Assembly (NCBI RefSeq): GCF_033542235.1
Contig: NZ_JAWRCU010000010.1
Span: forward strand, 177,434-241,433
Direction of reading: 5' to 3'
DNA from: JAWRCU01 sp033542235
GTDB lineage: Bacteria > Pseudomonadota > Alphaproteobacteria > Rhizobiales > Rhizobiaceae
Length of the DNA stretch: 64,000 nt
The position numbers were made by a program, and so were the translations under genes. Of this stretch, positions 1-6,991 are shown in pieces. Position 1 is the first letter of the stretch. Each line of letters begins with the position of its first letter. Below the pieces are notes generated by a model, which had not been told where the DNA came from, made no database searches, and saw only the letters and a program-made list of their open reading frames with translations.

Positions 1-657
1 CAGGAAGGCGCCAAGCGCGGCCTCACCATCGAGCCCGTCGTCTTCAACGACTACACGCAGCCGAACGAGGCACTGGAGCGTGGTGAGCTCGACGCCAATG
101 CCTTCCAGCACAAGCCCTATCTCGACCAGCAGATCCAGACGCAGGGCTATCATATCGTCCCCGTCGGCTACACCGCCGTATGGCCGATCGGCCTCTACTC
201 CAAGAAGCATGCGAAAGTCGCGGACCTGCCTGACGGCGCCGTGATCGGCGTGCCTAACGATCCGTCCAACGAGGGCCGCGCGCTGATCGTCCTGCAGAAC
301 GAAAAGCTGATCAAGCTAAGGGAAGGCACGGGCATTCTCGCAACGACCGCCGACATCGTCGAGAACCCGAAGAACATCGAGATCAAGGAGCTCGACGCCG
401 GCATCGTCGGCCGGTCCGTCGACGATCTCGATGCCGCGGTCGTGAATACCGATTGGGCGCTGAAGAGCGGCCTCACTCCGGAAAACCGCATCGCCCAAGA
501 GCCGATCGCCGACAATCCCTATCGCAACTTCATTGCGGTGAAAGCCGGCGCGGAGCATGAGCCCTGGGTGAAGACGCTGGTCGAGTCCTACCAGAACGAC
601 ACGGTCAAGGCCGAGTTCGATCGCGTCTACAAGGGCACCGGCGTTAGCGCGTACTGA
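1..657 (+). CDS. metQ: MetQ/NlpA methionine-binding protein, 5' truncated by window edge
   Basis: This is the C-terminal 218 residues of a substrate-binding protein for the methionine ABC importer; the reading frame is open from base 1, so the start and lipoprotein signal lie outside the window. Family features are the stretch NDYTQPNEALERGELDANAF, the PVGYTAVWPIGLYSKK segment and the VPNDPSNEGRAL segment, all typical of the NlpA (lipoprotein 9) fold. The downstream genes are metN and metI on the same strand, so the order is metQ-metN-metI rather than the enterobacterial metN-metI-metQ. The protein would act in the periplasm. Methionine (or a related amino acid) as ligand is inferred from family and neighbours. 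Confidence 0.93.
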   Translation, partial: QEGAKRGLTIEPVVFNDYTQPNEALERGELDANAFQHKPYLDQQIQTQGYHIVPVGYTAVWPIGLYSKKHAKVADLPDGAVIGVPNDPSNEGRALIVLQNEKLIKLREGTGILATTADIVENPKNIEIKELDAGIVGRSVDDLDAAVVNTDWALKSGLTPENRIAQEPIADNPYRNFIAVKAGAEHEPWVKTLVESYQNDTVKAEFDRVYKGTGVSAY

Positions 658-689
658 CCTGCCTGTCCGGCAACTGATCACTGAAAAAA

Positions 690-718
690 GGCGGTCCGCG
701 TCGAAGGCGCGGGCCGCC
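690..718 (-). terminator. Hairpin with T-tract on the minus strand, in the metQ-metN gap
   Basis: An 11-bp GC stem (690-700 pairing with 708-718, one G-T) encloses a 7-base loop. The A-run at 684-689 gives a T-tract only when read on the minus strand, so it is a good intrinsic terminator for antisense transcription. On the plus strand, the strand of metQ and metN, no T-tract follows. There it may act as an mRNA-stabilising or attenuating stem between metQ and metN. Confidence 0.5.
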
Positions 719-770
719 GGTCTATATATGTCGGATGCTCCCCTCCAATAACCACAGGGAAGAACCTGCG

Positions 771-1862
771 TTGAACCAGCATTTCTCCGCAGAGACGCAA
801 TACACGCCGCCGGCCGATGCTGCCGCCCCGCAGGAAGATGTCGTGCGCCTGGTCGATCTCAAGCGCCGGTTCGGTGCGACCGCTGCCCTGGATGGAGTTT
901 CGCTCACCGTTCGCAAAGGCGAGATCCTCGGCATTATCGGCCGCAGCGGCGCCGGCAAGTCGACGCTGATCCGTTGCCTGAACGGGCTCGAGCGGCCGGA
1001 CTCCGGCCAGGTCATCGTCGAAGGGCGCGACATCGCCCGGCTCGGTGAGCGCGAGCTGCAGCCGCTGCGCCGGCGCATCGGCATGATCTTCCAGCATTTC
1101 AACCTGCTGTCGGCCAAGACCGTCGAGGACAATGTCGCACTGCCGCTCAAGATCGAAGGGCGCTCGAAGGCGGAGCGTCTCGCACGCGCGGCCGAGCTCC
1201 TGGACCTTGTCGGCCTCTCCGAAAAGGCGAAGGCTTATCCTGCCTCGCTGTCGGGCGGACAAAAACAGCGCGTCGGCATCGCCAGAGCGCTCGCGGCACG
1301 CCCGGCGCTGCTCCTCTCCGACGAGGCGACTTCCGCGCTCGACCCGGAAACGACGCGTTCGATCCTCGCACTACTCAGGGACATCAACCGCCGCCTCGAC
1401 CTCACCATCCTGCTGATCACCCACGAGATGGAAGTGATACGCTCGATCGCCGACCGAGTCGCGGTGATCGACGCCGGCCGCATTGTCGAACAAGGTCCGG
1501 TATGGTCCGTCTTTGCAGATCCGCGGTCGGCGATCACCAAAAGCCTCCTCGGCGGCATCCGTCCACAATTGCCCGAAGAGATTGCGGCCAGACTTTCCCA
1601 GTCGGCTGGCCCAGAAGCGGTCCTGCGGGTCGACATCGCCGGAGAGATCGCTCGACAGCCGCTCCTGTCCGATCTCGCCACCACCGTGCCGGGCTCTTTC
1701 CGGCTCATCCATGGCGGCATCGATCATGTCCAGCAGCAGCCGGTGGCAAGCCTGTTCCTCGGCATTCCCGCCGACGCCGGGCATGTGAAGCAGGTACTCG
1801 ATTTTCTCAAGGGGCGCGGCGCCCGCGCGGAGGTTGTCGGCTATGTCTCCGATAATGATTGA
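771..1862 (+). CDS. metN: MetN methionine ABC transporter ATP-binding protein
   Basis: ATPase of the methionine importer, 363 aa from a TTG start. The TTG at 771 is preceded by AGGGAAG at 8 bases; an in-frame ATG at 735 lacks such a site and would overlap the hairpin exit, so TTG is preferred. Walker A GRSGAGKST is at residues 57-65, the signature LSGGQ at 160-164 and Walker B LLSDE at 181-185, with Ser where many ABC proteins have a small residue before the Asp. The last 75 residues match the C-terminal NIL (ligand-binding regulatory) domain of MetN, which is known to bind methionine and inhibit transport. The gene overlaps metI. Confidence 0.95.
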   Translation: MNQHFSAETQYTPPADAAAPQEDVVRLVDLKRRFGATAALDGVSLTVRKGEILGIIGRSGAGKSTLIRCLNGLERPDSGQVIVEGRDIARLGERELQPLRRRIGMIFQHFNLLSAKTVEDNVALPLKIEGRSKAERLARAAELLDLVGLSEKAKAYPASLSGGQKQRVGIARALAARPALLLSDEATSALDPETTRSILALLRDINRRLDLTILLITHEMEVIRSIADRVAVIDAGRIVEQGPVWSVFADPRSAITKSLLGGIRPQLPEEIAARLSQSAGPEAVLRVDIAGEIARQPLLSDLATTVPGSFRLIHGGIDHVQQQPVASLFLGIPADAGHVKQVLDFLKGRGARAEVVGYVSDND

Positions 1863-2499
1863 GCTGCTCTTGCGCTCGCTCTGGGAAACGGTGCTGATGA
1901 CCGCGGCATCGGGCTTCATCTCGCTGGTCGCCGGCCTGCCTCTTGGGCTGGCGCTCGTCGCCACCGACCGCGGCGGCATTGCCGAGCACCTCTGGGTGAA
2001 CCGCGCCCTCGGCGCCGTAGTCAACGGCTTCCGCTCGGTTCCCTTCATCATTCTCCTGGTCGCGTTGATCCCGGTGACACGCTTCATCGTCGGCACTTCG
2101 ATCGGCACCTGGGCGGCAATCGTTCCGCTTTCCATCGCTGCAACGCCCTACTATGCCCGCATTGCGGAAGTCTCGCTGCGCGAAGTCGATCACGGGCTGA
2201 TCGAAGCCGCACGCGCCATGGGCGGCAATCGCTGGACGATCATACGCGAAGTCCTCGTTCCCGAGGCGCTGCCCGGCATCGTCGCCGGCTTCACCGTGAC
2301 GCTGGTAACGCTCGTAGGGGCTTCGGCGATGGCCGGCGCGATCGGCGCCGGCGGGCTCGGCGACCTCGCCATTCGCTACGGATACCAGCGCTTCGAGACC
2401 GCAGTCATGGTCGCAGTTGTGGTCGTGCTGATCATCCTTGTCAGCGGCATCCAATGGGTCGGTGACCGCCTGGTCGCCCGCCTCGATCGCCGAGGCTGA
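1843..2499 (+). CDS. metI: MetI methionine ABC transporter permease
   Basis: Inner-membrane permease of 218 aa with about five hydrophobic segments. The conserved EAA loop reads EAARAMGGNRWTIIREVLVP, the contact site for MetN. The chosen ATG at 1843 follows CGGAGG (1828-1833) by 9 bases; an ATG at 1855 is also possible. Either start lies inside the end of metN, so translation is probably coupled. It is the last gene of the metQNI unit; the next gene has its own 241-bp upstream region. Confidence 0.94.
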   Translation: MSPIMIELLLRSLWETVLMTAASGFISLVAGLPLGLALVATDRGGIAEHLWVNRALGAVVNGFRSVPFIILLVALIPVTRFIVGTSIGTWAAIVPLSIAATPYYARIAEVSLREVDHGLIEAARAMGGNRWTIIREVLVPEALPGIVAGFTVTLVTLVGASAMAGAIGAGGLGDLAIRYGYQRFETAVMVAVVVVLIILVSGIQWVGDRLVARLDRRG

Positions 2500-2740
2500 T
2501 CCCGAGCCAGATTCTTAGTCGGCTTTCTGCCTGCTTCGAAATTCAGCTTCTTTCGCGTAAACGATTGCTGTAGCAATCCGGTCCGAAGCCGTGGCGGCGC
2601 CGGACCGGCGATCGCTCGGGCCAGAGCGTGATCCCGGAAGTTGCAACGTTTCGGATAGATCATGCGGCAAAACAAAAGTTAGAGCGGGTTGAATGTGTTC
2701 GCTCCATTGACCTGCTCTGGTGACAGGAGCCACGCCTCAA

Positions 2741-3502
2741 ATGAGATCGAAGTCCCAGCGGCAGGAGACCATCCTCGCCGAATTGCGGGCGACGCCTGCC
2801 ATCCGCATCGTCGAGCTTGCCGCTAAATTCGCCGTTTCGACGGAGACCGTCAGGCGCGACCTGGACGAGCTGAGCGCCAGGGGATTGATCAGCCGCACCT
2901 ATGGCGGTGCGACTGGCACGGCGCTCCCCGAGCCGCTGCTCAGCGACCGCTATCTCTCCAACCAGGAGCAGCGCGCCGCAATGGCAAAGACGCTCGCTCA
3001 CCTGATCCGCAACGGCGACAGTCTCATGATCGATGCCGGTGCGACCACGATCTTCGTCGCGCGGCGCCTGGCGGCGGAATTGAAGGACATCACGGTCGTG
3101 ACGACGAGCTTCGGGGTCGCTTCCGCGCTGGCGACGAATCCGTCGATCCGGATCCGCGTCTGCCCCGGCGAATATGATTCAGGCGACGGCGGCGTGACCG
3201 GCCCCGACGCGATCAATTACCTTACGCAGTTCCGCGTCAATCACGCCATCATCGGCGCCAGCCGGCTGGACAATGACGGGCCGAGCGACTTCAACCCCGC
3301 CTCGGTCTGGATCAAGCGGACGATGATCAGGCAGGCCGACCAGACCATTCTGGTGCTCGACAACACGAAGCTGGACAAGGTTGCGTTCGAGCGCATCGCA
3401 GCTCTCGAGGAAATCGACCATGTCGTCACCGACATGCCTCCCTCGGAGACGCTGATGCAGGCGTTGAAGGCCGCCGATGTGACGACGCATGTTTCGGGGT
3501 AG
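2741..3502 (+). CDS. DeoR-family transcriptional regulator
   Basis: Repressor-type regulator of 253 aa. Residues about 4-58 form the DeoR winged helix-turn-helix (IVELAAKFAVSTETVRRDLD, then the typical ISRTYGGA). The rest is the DeoRC sugar-phosphate sensor domain, recognisable by DAGATTIFVARRL and by NTKLDKVAFERIA. The ATG at 2741 follows AGGAG by about 11 bases. Family members respond to sugar phosphates and usually sit beside their target sugar genes. None is adjacent here: metI lies upstream and a convergent SCP2 gene downstream, so the target cannot be named. The 241-bp upstream gap holds no gene I can recognise. Confidence 0.9.
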   Translation: MRSKSQRQETILAELRATPAIRIVELAAKFAVSTETVRRDLDELSARGLISRTYGGATGTALPEPLLSDRYLSNQEQRAAMAKTLAHLIRNGDSLMIDAGATTIFVARRLAAELKDITVVTTSFGVASALATNPSIRIRVCPGEYDSGDGGVTGPDAINYLTQFRVNHAIIGASRLDNDGPSDFNPASVWIKRTMIRQADQTILVLDNTKLDKVAFERIAALEEIDHVVTDMPPSETLMQALKAADVTTHVSG

Positions 3503-3561
3503 CAATGCCGCGTGATGTGGGCGGGCGGTTGCGTTTCTTCCGGCACGGCCGCGCTCTTCGA

Positions 3562-3684
3562 GTACCCCTGCACCACTTTGCTGCGGTTCCTACGGATGCA
3601 TGCCGTGGGTCGCGCGCAGTGAAGCGTAGCGGAACGCAGCGTGACTCACGGTATGCATCCCAAGGAACCGCAGCGAAGGGGTAC
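3562..3684. repeat. Long imperfect inverted repeat between convergent genes
   Basis: Arms at 3562-3613 and 3641-3684 pair over about 44 positions. The left arm carries an extra 8 bases near its outer end. Shared cores include CTGCGGTTCC and GGATGCAT. The loop (3614-3640) can partly continue the stem. It lies between the ends of the DeoR gene and the SCP2 gene, so it could act as a bidirectional transcription end, but it resembles a mobile palindromic element more than a simple terminator because of its length and lack of a T-tract. Confidence 0.8.
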
Positions 3685-3710
3685 GGGGGTGCTCCAGCTT
3701 GGCGCAGTCC

Positions 3711-3992
3711 TTAAATCAGCTGCTGCAGCGCCATGGCGACTGCCATGTCGCCTTCGATCTTGAGCTTGCCGGTCATGAAGGCAGTCGTCGGGCTAAGCTC
3801 GCCGGACATGAGATCCTCGAGATCCGAGAGCGACAGCTTGATCGTGCAGTCGGCAGGGCCATCGGTCGTCGAGATCGTATTGCGGTCGATGACGATGACG
3901 CCGTCGCCGCCCGTATCGAACTTCACCGACCGATCGAAGCTTCCGCTTTCGACGCGTGGCTTGAGCTTCGCGGCGATGTCCTCAATTCCCAT
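3711..3992 (-). CDS. SCP2 sterol-binding domain protein
   Basis: A 93-residue protein that is essentially one SCP2 domain: FDTGGDGVIVIDRNTIS, then ADCTIKLSLSDLEDLMSGEL and TGKLKIEGDMAVAMALQQLI, the hallmark C-terminal helix. Such small cytosolic proteins have a hydrophobic cavity that holds lipids or acyl chains; the bacterial ligand is usually unknown. The gene stands alone, convergent with the DeoR gene and separated from the flagellar cluster by an inverted repeat. Length is typical for stand-alone bacterial SCP2 proteins. Confidence 0.88.
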   Translation of the reverse strand: MGIEDIAAKLKPRVESGSFDRSVKFDTGGDGVIVIDRNTISTTDGPADCTIKLSLSDLEDLMSGELSPTTAFMTGKLKIEGDMAVAMALQQLI

Positions 3993-4024
3993 GACCTGCT
4001 CCTATCGATATCGCGTGGGACTGA

Positions 4025-4103
4025 GGGGACAGTCTACCTTTTGCCGCGAGTGCGACCTGGGTGAAATACCGCGCCTTCGCGCGGCAAAAAGTAAACTGTC
4101 CCC
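4025..4103. repeat. GGGGACAG-ended inverted repeat
   Basis: Arms 4025-4048 and 4080-4103 are 24 bases each and match at 21 positions, with ends GGGGACAG/CTGTCCCC and inner ends CCGCG/CGCGG. The 31-base centre is unpaired. It sits between the SCP2 gene start and the end of the flagellar FliL-like gene. The GGGGACAG end recalls REP-type palindromes found in many proteobacteria (from memory, not searched). Confidence 0.8.
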
Positions 4104-4152
4104 GGCGGCCAACCTCTACCGCGGTCTGACGACAAGAACAAATGGCCAGCTC

Positions 4153-4704
4153 TTAATGAGCCGGTTCTTCGGCCGGTTGTTCCGCGGCGGCCGCGTCCTT
4201 CGCTTTGGCGGTCTCCGGCCTCTCATCGCCCATGAGACTCCGGCGCAGCATGTTGTTGCGGATCTCCTCCTTGGAGAGATAGTCGACCTGCTCGATCATC
4301 ACGTCGTGGATCAGATCTTCTCCAAGCCGCTTGTTGATCGCCTCCCTGACGCCGTTGCGAAATTGGTCGAGGTCCAGTTTTTTGGTCTCGGTGAAGTCGA
4401 TGCTGGGATTGGCGAAGAGGTAGGTATACAGCTCGTCGCTGAACAGCGTCTCGGCGGGCACCGACAGCTTCTTCGCCCTCTCCGGTTCGACCGTATAGAC
4501 CAGCTGGGCAAGGAAATAGCCGACCACGCCGCCCTGTTTCAGCACCGGCACCGACAGGACCTCGGTCTTGACATAGTCCAACCCGCCGAGCAGCGCAGGT
4601 GGCGGCTCGGGCGCGCCCTTGGCGCCGGACATCTGGAAAGAAAAGAAGACTGCGCCGATGGTGGCGGCGCAGATCCACAGACCGGCGACAATGAATTTGA
4701 TCAT
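4153..4704 (-). CDS. FliL-like single-pass membrane protein, flagellar cluster
   Basis: A 183-aa protein with one N-terminal membrane anchor (residues about 3-25), a soluble domain (about 45-150) and a low-complexity Ala/Glu tail. The segment QFRNGVREAINKRLGEDLIH followed by VMIEQVDYLSKEEIRNNMLRR resembles the C-terminal half of FliL proteins (helix, then a strand and last helix). A canonical fliL lies elsewhere in this cluster, so this would be a second, divergent FliL-like protein; that is an inference from pattern only. It overlaps the upstream gene by ATGA and ends the flgE-to-here gene run, so a flagellar role is likely. Confidence 0.6.
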   Translation of the reverse strand: MIKFIVAGLWICAATIGAVFFSFQMSGAKGAPEPPPALLGGLDYVKTEVLSVPVLKQGGVVGYFLAQLVYTVEPERAKKLSVPAETLFSDELYTYLFANPSIDFTETKKLDLDQFRNGVREAINKRLGEDLIHDVMIEQVDYLSKEEIRNNMLRRSLMGDERPETAKAKDAAAAEQPAEEPAH

Positions 4705-5123
4705 CGCCGGGCGAACTCTCCGGCCGAATAGGTGCCATCAGCCTCGGCGCGCTGGATCGCCCCCTGAATGAGCGTCGCCACTTCGTTCACGGCGCTGAGG
4801 TGGGCAAGGATCGCGGCCTCGTTCTTGGCGAGCTTCTCGCGCAGCCTCACGATCGCCGCGCGCTGCTCGTCGGCAAGCTCGGCGCCGCCGTTGTTTTTGA
4901 CCGCCCTCGACAGCTCGTAGAGATAGCGGCTCTTGCGGGCGTTCGAGGCCCTCAGGTCGAAGCTCGTATCGGTACGCATGGCGACAGTCTCCTCTTCGAC
5001 GGCCTGCTCGATGCGGCTGATGATGCTGGCGAGCCCTGCATGGCCCGCCGATCGCGGCGCCGGCAAGTCGGCAGCTCTTTCGGCGCGCGCCGACTCGTCC
5101 TTGGGTTGCGTCTGATCGACCAT
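4701..5123 (-). CDS. Small helical flagellar-cluster protein, FlgN-like export chaperone candidate
   Basis: A 140-aa, almost wholly alpha-helical cytosolic protein. Residues 30-50 and 60-125 form long amphipathic helices (SNARKSRYLYELSRAV, then REKLAKNEAAILAHLSAVNE), the layout of FlgN chaperones, which hold FlgK and FlgL before export. flgK and flgL are in the same gene run, and no other FlgN is visible. The similarity is structural and weak, so the FlgN assignment is an inference. It overlaps the FliL-like gene by 4 bases (ATGA). Confidence 0.5.
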   Translation of the reverse strand: MVDQTQPKDESARAERAADLPAPRSAGHAGLASIISRIEQAVEEETVAMRTDTSFDLRASNARKSRYLYELSRAVKNNGGAELADEQRAAIVRLREKLAKNEAAILAHLSAVNEVATLIQGAIQRAEADGTYSAGEFARR

Positions 5124-5194
5124 ATCGATCTACTCCCTGATGATGGAAACAAAGAGCTAGGGTAGGATGAAAACCCCGCCGAATTCATCCTGCT

Positions 5195-5743
5195 CTAGCG
5201 GCTCGCGGCCGGCGGACTGGCTTCGCCGGTAATGTCGGACGTCAGCCGCCGCTGCATCTCCTGGACCAACGCCGCCGACAGGCTGTGCTCCTGGTCGAGG
5301 CGCGCTTTATCCGGGCCGCCGGACACGCCTGACATGGCCACCTTCGTGTCGCCCTCGTAATAGTGGTCCTTGAGCAGGCGGTCGGCGATGCCGATCCCGC
5401 CGCGATCGGCGATCACGGTGCCGAGCTGCTGCGACAACAGTGATTTCCACATATCGCCCGACAGCCCCTCGCCATAGACCGCGCCAGCCCCCTTGGGCAG
5501 CATGGACTGGACGAAGGTCGAGAGCACCATGGCCTCGAACTTCCTGTAGGTCTCGGGCGTTGCTTCTGCAGCCGCAGCTGCGTCGGCCAAGCCCGAGCTG
5601 CGAAGGTCGCCAACTGAGAAGGCCTCGCTCGGCCCGGCTGCGGCGCCTCGGCTCGCAAGCCGTGCACGCGCAGCCTCGAGCGCCTCCGGCTCGACCGCGC
5701 GTGCTACGTCCAGCACAATGTCGCTTGGGGGGGAAATCGCCAA
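5195..5743 (-). CDS. flgJ: FlgJ-type rod-binding protein (no muramidase domain)
   Basis: A 182-aa protein whose middle (about residues 68-125) matches the FlgJ N-terminal rod-capping domain: FEAMVLSTFVQSMLPKG, GEGLSGDMWKSLLSQQLG and ADRGGIGIADRLL. The enterobacterial C-terminal peptidoglycan hydrolase domain is missing, as in other alphaproteobacteria. A separate lytic transglycosylase gene at 15677 may provide that activity. Expected role: scaffold for rod assembly in the periplasm. It lies between the FliJ-like and FlgN-like genes. Confidence 0.85.
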   Translation of the reverse strand: MAISPPSDIVLDVARAVEPEALEAARARLASRGAAAGPSEAFSVGDLRSSGLADAAAAAEATPETYRKFEAMVLSTFVQSMLPKGAGAVYGEGLSGDMWKSLLSQQLGTVIADRGGIGIADRLLKDHYYEGDTKVAMSGVSGGPDKARLDQEHSLSAALVQEMQRRLTSDITGEASPPAASR

Positions 5744-5850
5744 TTGAGATGCTCCGTTTTCTCTTTCGACAACGACGAATATGACGGTGAAAGCTTGCCG
5801 CAGCCTGACTTTGGATTCCGCAATCCGACGCGCTTACTGCGGTGCGGAAT

Positions 5851-6237
5851 TCATCTTCCTTTGGGCCGCCCGCGCAGGATCATTTCGAGCCTTTCGCGGT
5901 CCGCTTGCGCTCGCTCTTCCTGGCGGGTGACGCTCCGATAGGCCCGATCGACCATGTTGCTGCGCGCGGTTGCGGCCGCGAGCTGCATCGCCTCCGCTTC
6001 GGCCAGCGTCATGTTGGCCGCCGCTCGATCGAGTGCTCGCTCGATGCGGCGATGGTAGATTTCCGGAAACAGCGCCGACATCGAGTCGCCCATATCGAAC
6101 GCCTCGCGCATCGCATTGGCTTCTCGCTCGGCAGCCAAGGCCTCGGCGCGAAAGCCTGCCAGCCGCATTTCATGGAACGCCTTGAGCTTTTCCTGCACGC
6201 TCGCAAGCTTCTGCAATCTTTCTCGTCGCGTCGTCAT
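5851..6237 (-). CDS. fliJ: Coiled-coil flagellar-cluster protein, FliJ-like candidate
   Basis: A 128-aa charged protein predicted to be two long antiparallel helices (RRERLQKLASVQEKLKAFHE at the start; RSVTRQEERAQADRERLEM near the end). Size, charge and helical layout fit FliJ, the stalk-like partner of the export ATPase FliI. The gene directly follows fliR (1 base apart), and no other fliJ candidate is visible. FliJ proteins are poorly conserved, so this is an inference from shape and position; a structural comparison would be needed to confirm it. Confidence 0.5.
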   Translation of the reverse strand: MTTRRERLQKLASVQEKLKAFHEMRLAGFRAEALAAEREANAMREAFDMGDSMSALFPEIYHRRIERALDRAAANMTLAEAEAMQLAAATARSNMVDRAYRSVTRQEERAQADRERLEMILRGRPKGR

Positions 6238-6238
6238 C

Positions 6239-6991
6239 TCACCGCCCGATAGTTACGTCGACGAAGCCGTCGGCAAACAGGCTGAGCAGGGTCGGCACTG
6301 CGAAATAGAGGAGGATCAGCCCGCCGGCGATGACGAAAGGCAGCGAGATGAAGTAGACCGGTATCTGCGGCACGAGCTTGTTGATGAAGCCGATGCCGAG
6401 ATTAACGAGGATCGCATAGGCGATGAATGGGCTGCCGAGCCTGATCATCACCATGAAGGATTCCGACACGGTGTCTGTCATGTCCACGAGCGCCGATTGC
6501 GGGTTGAACATCGCGCTGATCGGCGCGACGTCGTAAGACATCACCAGCGCCTTGATGATCTCGTGGTGGAAGTCGAACACGAAGAGCAGCATGAGCGCCG
6601 AGAACGAGATGATCGAGCCGAGCGCCGACTGCGGCTCCACCTCCTCGATGCCGGCGCCGCCCGCCGCGCCGAAGCCGATCAAGGTGGCGATCGACGAAGC
6701 GATGAACTGCAGGGCAAGCACGTAGAGCCTCGCCATCAGCCCGATAAGGGCGCCGATCAGGCTCTCCGAAGCTATGAGCACGAGCAGCACTGTCGGCTCG
6801 CGCGTCGCAAACGGGGCGATGCGGTCCCACAGATGGATGAGGAGCGCTCCGCTTGCGGAGAGCGCCACGAACAGCCTCACCTGCAACGGTACGCGGGCGC
6901 TCGACAGGCCCGGCATCAGCATGAAACAGCCGCCGACGCGGCAGAACGCCAGGAAGGCGGCAATGATGATGCTCTGGAGAGCGACGTTCAC
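6239..6991 (-). CDS. fliR: FliR flagellar export gate protein
   Basis: Inner-membrane component of the flagellar type III export gate, 250 aa with six hydrophobic segments. Family features are the N-terminal FLAFCRVGGCFMLMPGLSSA and the FVIAGGLILLYF segment near the end. It overlaps flhA by 4 bases (ATGA), and the FliJ-like gene follows at once. FliR works with FliP and FliQ, both also in this window, to form the export channel. Confidence 0.95.
   Translation of the reverse strand: MNVALQSIIIAAFLAFCRVGGCFMLMPGLSSARVPLQVRLFVALSASGALLIHLWDRIAPFATREPTVLLVLIASESLIGALIGLMARLYVLALQFIASSIATLIGFGAAGGAGIEEVEPQSALGSIISFSALMLLFVFDFHHEIIKALVMSYDVAPISAMFNPQSALVDMTDTVSESFMVMIRLGSPFIAYAILVNLGIGFINKLVPQIPVYFISLPFVIAGGLILLYFAVPTLLSLFADGFVDVTIGR

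Noticed and set aside
1..240. SAM riboswitch or promoter for metQ
   Set aside because: The start of metQ lies before the window, so no such element can be inside it.
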